From Paracamarosporium sp. OC-R06-R3 (taxonomy: Eukaryota; Ascomycota; Dothideomycetes; Pleosporales; Didymosphaeriaceae): a DNA stretch of 64,000 bases. Location: positions 39,504 through 103,503 of the forward strand of contig JACVRA010000289.1 of NCBI GenBank assembly GCA_019828545.1. The letters are read 5' to 3'. The notes under the pieces are model-generated. The model made no database searches and had not been told where the DNA came from. It worked only from the letters and a program-made list of their open reading frames with translations. Position numbers and translations under genes: made by a program. This document shows positions 34,495 to 44,293 of the stretch, in pieces; the stretch's first letter is position 1; every line of letters begins with the position of its first letter.

Positions 34495-35164
34495 ATGTTC
34501 GCCGCATCTTCATCAACCCTCACAAGAACTCTGCTTACCACTGCGCGCGCACGCTCAGCTACCTCGATCGTCCCTGCTACCGCCGCAACCCTATACCGTC
34601 CGCTTTTCACCCCGAAGTTCTTCTCAAACACCGCCACTATGAGCAAGGAAGGCGTCCACAACCTCACCTCGTGAGTGCAGACCCCGGCAGACGCCGTGTC
34701 TCGGAAGAAGACCCACGACGTCACCCGCGACGCGAACGGACGACCGCTGACTTGTAACTCACAGAAAGCCCGACTGGGAGAAGGCGCTCGAGGCAAAGGA
34801 CACGCTCCTCGTGCTCGACTGCTTCGCCACGTGGTGCGGCCCCTGCAAGGTGATTGCGCCGCAGGTCGTCAAGTACGTTTTCCCATGCACGCATGCATGC
34901 ATGCATCCATCGAGACACAAATTCAGAATCAGAATCAGGCTAACACATGTCCGCGCACACAGATTCTCCGATACCTACCCCGAAGCGCGCTTCTACAAGC
35001 TCGACGTCGACGAGGTCCCCGACGTCGCGCAGGAGCTCGGCATCCGCGCTATGCCTACGTTCCTCCTTTTCAAGAACAACGAGCGTGTTGGCGAGGTCGT
35101 CGGTGCGAACCCGAAGGCTCTTGAGGCTGCTATTAAGGCCGGTCTTGAGAAGGCTGATGCGTAG
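34495..35164 (+). CDS. thioredoxin with mitochondrial-type leader
   Basis: Disulfide reductase of the thioredoxin system. Three exons: 34495-34670, 34765-34872, 34963-35164; introns 94 and 90 bp, both phase 2; 161 aa. The active site WCGPC is at residues 82-86 ([13 protein letters not shown]), followed by [28 protein letters not shown] with the conserved cis-Pro. The first 48 residues are rich in Arg/Ser/Thr and lack acids, like a mitochondrial presequence. An in-frame ATG at 34639 (residue 49, MSKEGVHNL) would give a 113-aa cytosolic form of normal thioredoxin length. Intron 2 contains a GCAT repeat (about 34890-34907). Confidence 0.94.
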
Positions 35165-35481
35165 ATTGAAAAAGAATGAGTGTGTGTGTGTGTGTGGAAT
35201 AAGATGGGGTGGGATGAAACGGGATGGGATATCTTGATGCATTGATGAACATATGCTATGCTATGGGCGCTTGACGTGAATGTCATGGTCCGCGCGAAGG
35301 AAATAGATAGGAATGGATTGCTTGGAATGATATGTGCTTCACTGTTGCTGCTCCTTTTTCATCGATCGCCTTTTGCATCTTCCTTTTTTTTCTCTTTGCT
35401 TGCCTTTTCATTTACGCGGTTCTTGGGCTCCGTCGCGTGGGCTCCATCGCTCATCTACGTACCGGCCTCGGAGCCTTGGAC
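35165..35481. other. convergent intergenic region
   Basis: 3' flanks of thioredoxin (+) and the Cys/His protein (-). It contains a (TG)n run at about 35180-35195 and a T/C-rich stretch near 35345-35410. No gene seen. Confidence 0.6.
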
Positions 35482-36225
35482 TTAAGCACCGCCCTTTGTG
35501 GTAGGCGGCGTACTCGATACCTTCTCAGCAGCACTACTGTACTTGGCTGTGATTTTACACTGAATTCTCTCGAACTTCCACCACAAGTTTGAGTCCCAGT
35601 CTGCTTCAGGTCCTTCGTAAAACTTTGAAAGCTTACCTTCTTGGGTAAACAGCGACAGGAGATAGTATTCGGGCGCTTCTTTTACATTGTGGGTGCGCCG
35701 TCCTTCGACGAGTTTATATCGCGGAGTGCCAGGTGTCAGGTGTACCATGTGTCGATTCATTTGCGCGTTGTGGTCAGGTACAGTAAGATGCCAGGGACAA
35801 AGTGCTCCGAAGTACAAAGACTCTTTCTTCAGTGATAAAATCCAGCATGGGCGATTATAATTCCTTAGTCGACCTTCATCCCAGGTAAAAGAACACTCCT
35901 TGCATAGAACACGAGTGTGACACCCACAGAGGAAGTGGTGATAGCTTCCTCCACACCCAGTGATTTGGTAACGCGTAAATCTTCGAGCCACAGCAACAAG
36001 ATGTGTGTTGCTCAGCGATGAGGTATCTATGTGGGCGCGTGGGTATAGTCCCTCCGTCCAAGATGGTATTTCCGGACGGTCTGATTGCTTCTGCATGGCC
36101 TTGCGGACTTTTCGCTTCTGAGCTTTTGTGAGGGAAGTGTATCCAGCCGGTTTTTTCCCTGTCCCTCGTATCGCCAGTTTCTCATTCAAGCGCTCTATTT
36201 CTCGAAGTCCATAGGTTGAAGACAT
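35482..36225 (-). CDS. hypothetical Cys/His-containing protein
   Basis: Intronless 247-aa protein from ATG 36225. The N-terminal 50 residues are basic (TKAQKRKVRKAMQKQ). The middle holds a Cys/His cluster: GCGGSYHHFLCGCHTRVLCKEC, and later CPWH, spaced so that a zinc site is plausible. The C-terminal part is aromatic-rich (WDSNLWWKFERIQCKI). I do not recognise the family. Similar small Cys/His proteins occur in expanded lineage-specific families in Dothideomycetes, so a recent lineage-specific gene is likely. Confidence 0.6.
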   Translation of the reverse strand: MSSTYGLREIERLNEKLAIRGTGKKPAGYTSLTKAQKRKVRKAMQKQSDRPEIPSWTEGLYPRAHIDTSSLSNTHLVAVARRFTRYQITGCGGSYHHFLCGCHTRVLCKECSFTWDEGRLRNYNRPCWILSLKKESLYFGALCPWHLTVPDHNAQMNRHMVHLTPGTPRYKLVEGRRTHNVKEAPEYYLLSLFTQEGKLSKFYEGPEADWDSNLWWKFERIQCKITAKYSSAAEKVSSTPPTTKGGA

Positions 36226-37323
36226 TGTGTTTTAACCTCTGGGCATAACTGAATTAGCTGCTAAATATTCGCCCTCAGGAGGTATCTAAATTCAACTCAC
36301 GAGACATACTAAAGTGAGCTCTGTGTTGGTGTTGAGTCCTAGCGGGACTTTACAGTTGACGCAGTGTGCCAACGAGAACGTTGTCCAGATACGGTTTTGA
36401 TGGGGAAGTGTTTTGTAGGATTCGCGTTGTTCCGTTTTAATTTACGATCTGAAGCTGTTGTTTTGCTCTACCTAACGAAGAATAACATTAAAGCAGATAT
36501 CAAGCAGGCAAGTCTGCCAGGCTGAAGTGAGACCACATGCCAAGTGCGAGGCTGTTATCTGTTTGGTAAGTTTACGCGAGCGGTGGCTACTGCTGATGTC
36601 TCACAGATGGTGACAAAAACGTACTCAATACTCGTCACATTCTGTTTTTAGCTTTTATCTGCCAATCAGCGGATGGTGTATCGACCCAGACTTGAATATT
36701 ATATATATCAACTACAACACCTACGCCATTCCGTAAGTAACCATGTCTACAATGAACCCGTTGAAGCTCATAAAGTAGTCCGATAACAGATTTGTGGCGG
36801 ATCTAAATATGTCAACGGAATCGACTGGCCTAGCATGTGAAGTCTGGGAAGGAGATGTGTAATAATTACGTATGACGACGAATGGAGATACACTGAGGCT
36901 GGATCTCTAGGCATAAACCCTGCATAGTCTCCCAAGTCAAGTAGATGCGCTGAGTAGGTTCACTGCGAGAAAAGTTTTCCTAATACAGTATGATCCCAAG
37001 GATACAGTATGATCCCAAGGCATACGTACAAGGTATATGGGTAAAATAGTGGGTCAGGTAGCTTTGGGATTATCGTATACAACAGGATAGTAATGAAATG
37101 TCTCTTCAAGATCCCAAAATGTCAGGATTGAGAAAGAAGAGCATAAAGAACTCATAACTCAACGAATAACGAAAAAGCAACCAGAGGCAACATAAAGTGC
37201 CATGGTATAGCAAAGATCATCAAATCTCCTCAGAGCCCTCTTAGCTACATTCCGAGGTTCAACTAGACGATTCGAACACTATATTGACATGTCTCAAACA
37301 ATTTCATTGGCTCACAGCGGGAG
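36226..37323. other. AT-rich intergenic region
   Basis: No gene seen. It contains one GAGACCAC octamer (36529-36536) and a 19-bp direct tandem duplication (36983-37020). Confidence 0.55.
36983..37020. repeat. two tandem copies of a 19-bp unit
   Basis: The unit ATACAGTATGATCCCAAGG occurs at 36983-37001 and again, identical, at 37002-37020. A simple recent slippage duplication; no function visible. Confidence 0.9.
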
Positions 37324-37945
37324 TCAACGCCGATGAACAGTTTTCTTGTGCCTTCGTAAATTGGATCTCCTAGTTGCCCTGTATTGACAGCCAGTGCTGT
37401 CGCAAGGGTACTGTATGCCATCATGTGCGGCTTTCGTGTGGTTCCAAAGCGATTTACGGTGTGTGAAACTTTTTCCGCAGGCCAAGCAGATGCACTGGGT
37501 AAACGGCTTTGGGACAGAGCGTTCGGCCTGACCACTTTTCGATAAGGAAGAAGGCATTTGGATTGAACCCGTACTCGAAAGACTTTGCATGGAGCTGGAC
37601 AGTGCGGGCGTAGGAGGGCGAGAAATCGAGCATTGACTCGGTAAAGGCCGACTTGTTGAATTTGTGTCGGTGCTCGGTGAACTCTGCCCCAAGTCGTAGG
37701 GTGTGCTGACGGCGCCTGGAGGATCAGTAGATAAAGGGTGCGGTTCGTTAAGAGAAACTGTCGTGGATGTATCTAGAAGGCTGGGATCGATTGTTTGGGG
37801 GCGTTCATAACCAACGCGTGAATTTTGGGGATCAGCTGGTGATAGCTCGAAACCCGAAGGTCCTAAGATCATTCCCTGACCTGGACACAACACGGTATCG
37901 AACCATTGAGACGACCAGTCATCATCAGTGAGCCCTTGATTCACA
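37324..37945 (-). CDS. C2H2 zinc-finger protein, copy A (5' end unresolved)
   Basis: The C-terminal exon encodes about 206 residues. The first 140 are Ser/Pro/Thr-rich and acidic (activation-domain-like). Two C2H2 fingers follow at the very C-terminus: C-x2-C-x12-H-x4-H (CLACGKSF...LWNHTKAAH) and C-x4-C-x12-H-x4-H (CDSTGCQY...NLRRHKKTVH). The frame stays open upstream to 38073 but contains no ATG there, so a 5' exon is expected. TTTTCTAG ending at 37946 is a good acceptor. It is a paralogue of the gene at 41180-41898: the fingers share LWNH and NLRRH helix residues and the upstream 60 bp are also similar (38001-38063 versus about 41914-41976). Probably a nuclear DNA-binding regulator. Confidence 0.75.
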
Positions 37946-38461
37946 CTAGAAAAGCAGAACTCGTCATGTAGCAGGTCGGACCAGGGGTACGTATTTAGAT
38001 GATCATTGTGACGCTCAGAAATTGCACGAGCGCGGAGCCAGAACCCCGCGCGTGCAGTCGCGGTAAAATGTAATCAAAACTACCAACAGTTAGTTCTCTA
38101 CCATTTGAAAAGTGCGCAAAGACAAACACACCGTGGATGTAAAAATCAATGGATTCCGATCGGTACAACGGTGGCGATCTCTCGTGGTCAAGTTTCCACC
38201 TCGAGAGGTAACATCAAAGTTGTATTAAGGATAGTCCTTTGAATTGGTCCTAGGTCGCTGCAGACAAGCGGTGCTACAAGAAACGACTAGAGCACGGAAA
38301 CGGGGTATTGTTTCCGTGCTCTCTGAATCATGCGCTTGTCGGGGAACAGTCGAATGTCGAGCACTTCGTGGTAACAACTGAAGGTTCTTGGATGAATGGA
38401 TCAAAGTGTGTGATGAGACTGTGCGGAAACTCATGCAGACTTATATCAGCACATCGCACGC

Positions 38462-39152
38462 GTGGTCTCATTGCTGCCTGAGGATGCCTCATTATTTCGT
38501 GTAGTTTGAGTGGGCAGTAGCCGAAGCGCCTGCAGGGCATTGTAATCTCTGGTAACCTATCAGGATACGATATATCAGCCACATATGTAACAAACGACTT
38601 GCGAGACCACAAAGTACGCAGGACACCCGAGTCCGGTCAAGGCCTCAAGGACTCTAAGCCATATGAGACCACCGATAGATACTCGGTACCTGTTTCACGG
38701 CTCTGCATATTTTCATCGGCTGAGGTCATATTCCTAAACTACATTGACTTAGTTAACAGAAGTTAGTTGCGATTCGTTGCCCACCTCGATAATGCTATCG
38801 CAATTGAGGAACCATCTTGAGACGGAGGCGTTGGCAACATGAACTTGGATGAAGCAGTAGATAAGACCATCTTCTGCCAAGTAAATACGTCTACACCCGT
38901 AAACCTATGCTATAATGATATCGAACGCTCACAAGATCTCGAAAACACACAGTACCAATGCATGAGCTCAAACTCAAAGCTAAAAATGATGTAAAATAAG
39001 TGGAGTAATATGCTCCGTCGTATGCATTTGGGAGTCACCTTCCGGTCTATGCGACCTGACACGCGCTCTAAAGAGACAACATACTGATGAGACCACACGG
39101 ACCAGACTACATACACATGACCTTGTCGAAAGAGTGATACTGATGAGACCAC
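38462..39152. promoter_or_regulatory. GAGACCAC motif cluster A
   Basis: The octamer GAGACCAC occurs at 38603-38610, 38665-38672, 39089-39096 and 39145-39152, and inverted at 38462-38469. The two at 39081-39096 and 39137-39152 share a 16-bp identity (ATACTGATGAGACCAC). The cluster sits between the divergent zinc-finger gene and the tiny ORF of copy A. An octamer should occur about twice by chance in the whole 64-kb window counting both strands. A regulatory role is inference. Confidence 0.55.
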
Positions 39153-39183
39153 TGGAAACTTTCTTTACTATTGTATTTGCACA

Positions 39184-39190
39184 TATATAA
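39184..39190 (+). promoter_or_regulatory. TATA box before the copy A micro-ORF
   Basis: TATATAA lies 133 bases before ATG 39317 and just downstream of the GAGACCAC cluster. A similar TATAAT occurs at the matching place in copy B (42982-42987). Confidence 0.4.
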
Positions 39191-39514
39191 CGCCGTAGAA
39201 GCTTCACCCTAAAGCCTACCATTTCCTCCACCATCACCACAAGTCGCACAGAAAAGTCTTTATTACCCCAATTCATTTGATTCAAATCTTTCAAATTGAT
39301 ATCAGAGACAAAGTTTATGTCTATATCTATTGAAACGCAACTGGGCCACACCAAGCCTCGCAACTACTCACTGGGCATTCTTCACTTGCCTTTCTCAAGA
39401 AAGAGAAACCTATTGGGCACTAATATACCATCCACTATCACCAGCATATTCAATCTACCTGGTCACCACCCCGTTACTTGCCTGTATTACCACGAGCGAA
39501 AGACAACCGAAAAT

Positions 39515-39598
39515 ATGCACCAGTACGGAAGGAACCCGAAGACTAGTGATACCAATGGGCAGCCAAGGGATGGAGGGAGAAAATTGAAGCGGTATTAG
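39515..39598 (+). CDS. 27-codon micro-ORF, copy A
   Basis: ATG 39515 to TAG 39598. The peptide aligns without gaps to the 27-codon ORF at 43294-43377: 16 of 27 residues are identical, including PK, SD and GQPRDGG followed by a basic tail, and both stops coincide. Several differences are synonymous third-base changes (GGG/GGA, AAA/AAG, CGG/CGA, AGT/AGC), which suggests selection on this frame. In copy A the same frame is open from ATG 39317, giving a possible 93-aa product; copy B has a stop in that upstream part. Similarity continues about 13 codons before the shared ATG (TCL...TE), so the true start or an upstream intron is uncertain. No known family. Confidence 0.5.
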   Translation: MHQYGRNPKTSDTNGQPRDGGRKLKRY

Positions 39599-40470
39599 GT
39601 CATATGAGATGACCAGAACACTCAGTGCATCACTAGGAATTTGTGAGCTGAACTCACTTAGAGAAATCCATGGAGGGATCCTTGTCGCTCGTTTTAGTCT
39701 ATTTCTAAGTCAATAAAGAGATACGGTTTGAAAAAGCCCAACTATTTTCTAAATTCACGATTAATGTATATGCTGCAGTTTTGTTTGATTGCTCATGTAG
39801 TTGGGGATGGGGAGTGTGTTTGAGGTACCCGTTGCGGAACTACTTGTATACATCAAAATGGCTTGTGTCACGATATCTCATCTTTTTATCCTAGGGATAT
39901 TGATCATCATTGCTAATAAAACAAAATATGAGAAGAATAGATAATACTAGGATAACAATAGAGGCTCGAGTCTCTGAAGAACACGAGCTGTTGAATACAG
40001 TGATTGAGCTATTTTGGTGGGTGGAGGCTTAACAATACTGAAATAAGTCCCATATGCATGATATGCATGCGACCGAACGACTCCGAATCTGATTTGCAAG
40101 GGGACAATGTTCTGACCCGCACGAAGTGGGCGAGGCAGTTGTGTTGAGATCATATTGTGCATGCGGCAAAACGAATGTTTTGACCTTGCTTATCCGTCCT
40201 CTTCATTTCATATATTCAATGTGAGGTTTCGGATATGAGCCATGAAGCATAGGCCACCTTATGGATCACCTCAGGTGCCACTTGCGTGACTCTGGTACGT
40301 GATCGGATCATCAAGGCAGTACAGTATATAGCTTCCACAACGTAGCTACTCAATAAAACAACGCTTTGCCTCAATACTCTATCAATTCAATCTACCATTC
40401 AATAAGACAAGAAACTACAGAATCGAAATATTCTCCTTCCCATCTTCGTAATGAAAGCAACGGGTTACGC
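39599..40470. other. AT-rich intergenic region, no gene
   Basis: Between copy A of the module and the foldback element. I saw no protein-like frame. Confidence 0.55.
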
Positions 40471-40677
40471 CTTTACGACAAAACTTGGTGAAGGCCTCAA
40501 GCATCCCAGGGTGCAGGGTCCTATCACGGAATCTCGCATTCTTTGTCTGTAAATGATTGAACAAGACAAGAAATATGACCAACTTGTTCGCCGATTACGA
40601 ATCAAGTGTGTAAGCTTCCATGATAGGCCCTTGCACCCTGGGATGTTTGAGGCCTTTACCAAGTTTTGCCATAAAAT
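40471..40677. repeat. foldback element with about 50-bp arms
   Basis: Left arm about 40471-40526 and right arm about 40621-40677 are inverted copies; the core (40478-40526 with 40621-40669) is nearly identical. The spacer is 94 bp. The arms differ mainly at transitions (G in one, A in the other), as after C-to-T mutation. No open frame or transposase is present. It is likely a MITE-like non-autonomous element, or a locus making a hairpin RNA. Confidence 0.75.
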
Positions 40678-41179
40678 CTTATGGGAAGAACGATATGCGA
40701 TCGACCAAACCCAACCTTAGCCTAGCTTCTTCATGGTCAAATCGAAGCCACCGGGGCTACCTGAGCTTCCGGAGCTAATGGAGCCACAGAGACTGTAGTT
40801 CTAAGTACGTCTCTAGCGTCGGTGCATTGGCCACCTGAAGAGTCGATGCACTTCAGAACGACAGTCTTTGTGTAAGGGGTGAATGACACACGACAGACCG
40901 GACTTGGTCAGCCCTGTACAATGGGTACATTCATCATCCTGCCTTTCGTTAGAACCACACTGTCAATTCTGGGACACAAAAGAAATGCCAGAGAGGCCTG
41001 GGCTTAGCTCGAATAAATGAAAACCACATTACTCACTCAAATACCGTTAAATCCAACCAAAAGACCGCCTTAAAAACACCTCAGGCCCATCCCTATCGCA
41101 GTGGGAGTGATTGAGTCAAGCTGAAATTTGTTGAAAACCGATTCGAGATTTAGAGCCAAGCATGAGCCCATCGCAGTTG
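40678..41179. other. intergenic, no gene
   Basis: Flank between the foldback element and the 3' end of zinc-finger copy B. Nothing else seen. Confidence 0.5.
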
Positions 41180-41898
41180 TCAGTACCCGTGTTTCGCTCT
41201 CATATGCCTCCTCAAGTTGGCCGGCCTTGTCGCTTTGTATGCACACTTGCAACAGTCGTATCGTTTCCCCTTGTGTATAGCTTCGACGTGATTCCAAAGT
41301 GTCTTGCGATCTGCATAAGCCCGTAGGCAGTTTGGCGCCTCGCAGACGTGAGGTTTGGAGGGTTCGCTTGAGAGTTGCCTAAAAATGTCAGAATACTGAA
41401 TGACCGGGTTTTCATCTCCCAGCGTCAGGCTGTTGTTGAGCATCTGGTACTTACTGGGGGTGCGAAGCTACGGTACTATGGGGACGGGGGCTGTTTTCAG
41501 CTGAATACGGAGGTGTCAAAACCGAGCCGGTGCTTGGTGATTCCTTTGTGCAGTTCGACGTAAGACTGGCAGGTGGTGTTACGGCAAGCATGGCTTGAGG
41601 TTGTAAATCGGGAGCATATAACGAAGGGAAAGCTGTATCCGCATGAAGCTCGCTGGAATCGACTATCTGAAATGGGTCTTCAACACCAATGCTGGAAATG
41701 GAAGCGTCCACTGGCCATAATCGGAAGTCGTTATTAGTATAGTTCGATATTGGAGGTCTGTCAATCCAGTCCAAGACTGGGTCCAGACGCAACAGGTCGT
41801 CACTAGACCACGACCGCCAATCATTGCTGCTGGTTCCAACGTTATATCCAGGAAAGCTATGTCGACTCTCATTCTCTGCTGGGTCGGGCCATGAGGAA
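41180..41898 (-). CDS. C2H2 zinc-finger protein, copy B (5' end unresolved)
   Basis: Two exons are clear: 41455-41898 (acceptor CTTACAG) and 41180-41378, separated by a 76-bp intron (GTAAGT...TTTAG, phase 2). The junction joins ASHPQ to QLSSEPSKPHVC. The N-terminal part is acidic and Ser/Pro-rich (SSWPDP, SNDWRSWSSDDLL, VLDWIDRPP). Two fingers close the protein: C-x4-C-x12-H-x4-H (CEAPNC...LWNHVEAIH) and C-x2-C-x12-H-x4-H (CCKC...NLRRHMRAKH). The exon carrying the start codon was not identified; one candidate is ATG 42152 with a GTATGT donor. Paralogue of 37324-37945. Copy A lacks the intron before the fingers or has lost it. Confidence 0.72.
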
Positions 41899-42316
41899 CT
41901 GTAAGGTTTAGACGATCATCGTAACGGCTAGGTATTGTGCGAGCACGGAGTCAGCGCCCCGCGCGCGCAGTCCCGGTTTTGTTTTGCCAAGCCTACAGCA
42001 GGGTCAACAAGGCGAATGCACAAAGCTCATTAGATACATACCTTTAATTGTAGGGTGCAAGAGAGCTTGCTTGCCGGGAAAACTTCTAGAGTCGAAGAAT
42101 CGATCTTGAGAAGACAGCACGGGAAGTCGAGCAATTTAAGCATACTACCGGCGTGCATGGTTGCCTTAGATGCCTTATCGCCTTCTGGCAAGTTGAGGGG
42201 GCAGATAACCGAGGCATGTCCGGTGAAGTCGAGCGGCACAGTCCGTCCGCGCTACTGTTTACACCTATCCGAACCCACCACGCATGCACTTCGCCCCCAA
42301 CAGTAAGGCAATTTGC

Positions 42317-42923
42317 GAGACCACAAAGATCACAATCATGTGGGACCAATAAGCAGCCGAAGTCGAGCAGAACTCAAATAAGCGTTCGTTCTCGCACCAT
42401 CTGCTTTACGTCATTCCACTTCCTGAGACCACAGGTCTTGGTCCGCAAACAAGCCATCCCAGCGCCAACTTACGAAGATCAAATCTATGATGTTAGAGGC
42501 GAGCTAACTGCCGAGGGTGCAGGATTAATACTACTCAGAATTCAATGGTACAATCTTATACACAACAATGTCGTAAGGAGCCTAGACATCGATGGTGGTC
42601 ATGCGATATCCGACCCTCAACTCTGACTTTGCCAAGGCTTCATTGAGCGTGACTAAAAACTTCTAGAATAATGAAAGCGTTCTCTCATAGGTTTCAACTC
42701 GGCATTCTTCATCAACTAGTCGTACTCATCTTACAACATGGATTTTGGAAAGCGGGACAAGATGACATCTTGCTCCAGGCCTTGAGACCACATTGGTGTG
42801 ACCACACTTAAGCGACCAAGCTGAAGAGACCATATCGCCGAGACCAGAATAACGAGACCATATTCTTGAGACCATATTCTTGAGACCATATTCTTGAGAC
42901 CATATTCTTGAGACCACATTCCC
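42317..42923. promoter_or_regulatory. GAGACCA motif cluster B with 14-bp tandem array
   Basis: GAGACCAC occurs at 42317-42324, 42425-42432, 42784-42791 and 42910-42917. GAGACCA followed by T or G occurs at 42826, 42840, 42854, 42868, 42882 and 42896. From 42854 the unit GAGACCATATTCTT repeats four times exactly, followed by a diverged fifth (42910-42923). The position matches cluster A: between the divergent zinc-finger gene and the micro-ORF. A GCGAGACCACAAAG block is shared by both clusters (42315 and 38601). Confidence 0.6.
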
Positions 42924-42981
42924 AAAACTACGCTAATGAAATCACAACAGAGACCCATCTTCTCCTCGTGTTCGAAGAGAA

Positions 42982-42987
42982 TATAAT
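42982..42987 (+). promoter_or_regulatory. TATA-like box before the copy B micro-ORF
   Basis: TATAAT immediately follows motif cluster B and occupies the same relative place as the TATATAA of copy A. It lies about 310 bases before ATG 43294, with a candidate intron acceptor (CTGTCAG, near 43195) in between. Confidence 0.35.
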
Positions 42988-43293
42988 GTCCTCAACGAGT
43001 CTTCACCCGAAGTTCATCACCTCCCTCGTCAGCACCATATTGCACTCCAACAATCTTTCCATTTGATCGAATTCTTTTGGTACTTCACACAAACACAACA
43101 CCGGTCTCTTCACCGACACAAAACTCAACGACAAAAGATCTCGAATTCTCTGATTACTTGCGCTAAACTACCTTTCTAAAACTATTTCCTGTCAGAGGTC
43201 GATATATTGTCCGTCACTATCAGCACATTTGGTCTACTCGACGGTTCTTCAACTTCTTGCTTGCGCCACTACGGGCAGGAAACAAGTGAAAGG

Positions 43294-43377
43294 ATGCGGC
43301 ACTACAGATCAGAACCGAAACCAAGCGATGTGGATGGACAGCCAAGGGATGGAGGGAAGAAGCCGAAGCGAGATTAG
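43294..43377 (+). CDS. 27-codon micro-ORF, copy B
   Basis: ATG 43294 to TAG 43377. It is the gap-free counterpart of 39515-39598, with the shared core GQPRDGG and a basic tail before the stop. The peptide is strongly basic at the C-terminus and has no signal peptide. The frame upstream is similar to copy A for about 45 codons but meets a TAA near 43170. The frame therefore either starts at 43294 or is entered by splicing at a CTGTCAG acceptor near 43195, preceded by CTAAAC-like branch sites. No known family. Confidence 0.48.
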   Translation: MRHYRSEPKPSDVDGQPRDGGKKPKRD

Positions 43378-44293
43378 GTATCGTCGAGCGCGAACCTGAG
43401 ATAGGGGACTCCATGCATGGGGAACGTCGTGAGGAGAAAATAGTCTTAGTCCTGACTCGGAGGAGATTCCAGTTACTCTTTCTAGTCGATTCCTATTGCC
43501 ATAAATACACTCGTCAGCAGATCAAGTATCTTCAAATGCAACTCTGATGGTCGTCTTGCGGAGATTGATTTGACTTACCATCTAGGTAAAGGATGATGAG
43601 TACTCTTAATGCACAAAGCAGACGAATCCTTACTAATGAATTTGGAACGTGAAGTGAAGAAAGTGATGGGATCATACAAATATTGATGATATTGAATATA
43701 AGTTGCATATGAGTATTCTCGATTCTAACCTATCTACAGAGCTTGCCCCTTAGCATCTAGGTGTGATTGTTTGGGATAATTTGAATTCGTTTGATCTAGT
43801 TTCTGTGGTACACTGCTCTAAATTTGATTCTATTGCTGGGAATATACAGCCTAGGGCAAGAAAGGTATGATAGCAAAGGACTCCATCATATGTGAAGCGC
43901 CATTCAGGTAAGTTCTACAGTAAGATGAGACTACATGTATGAATACATTGTCAAGCTAGCAGAACAAGTGATCGATTGAGTAAATATTACAGAGTCCTGC
44001 GGATGGCATTGGTTCTAGGAGATGAGTTGCACATAGACGTGTTTGACCTACTATACCGTCACCTCTTCGAAATCCACTTGCAGAAGTCTGTATCCAGCTC
44101 GTCATGTTCACTGACATCATGCAGAATTCGGTCTGACCGCAGTGCCTGCCCGTGCTCTTCTTAGTACTGCGCGTCTTTATTAGTCTAGTGGTGACTGGTA
44201 CAACCAATGTATTAGCATTATTGCACCTGAACCTGACGGTTCGTCTCCATGGTGTTGCTTGCTGATTTGCTCATGACAACCCTCAAATGATAC
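43378..44293. other. AT-rich intergenic region, no gene
   Basis: Short frames on both strands only; no recognisable protein. Confidence 0.55.

Noticed and set aside
42726..42958. Repetitive minus-strand peptide frame
   Set aside because: It only translates the 14-bp motif array; the repeat explains the open frame.
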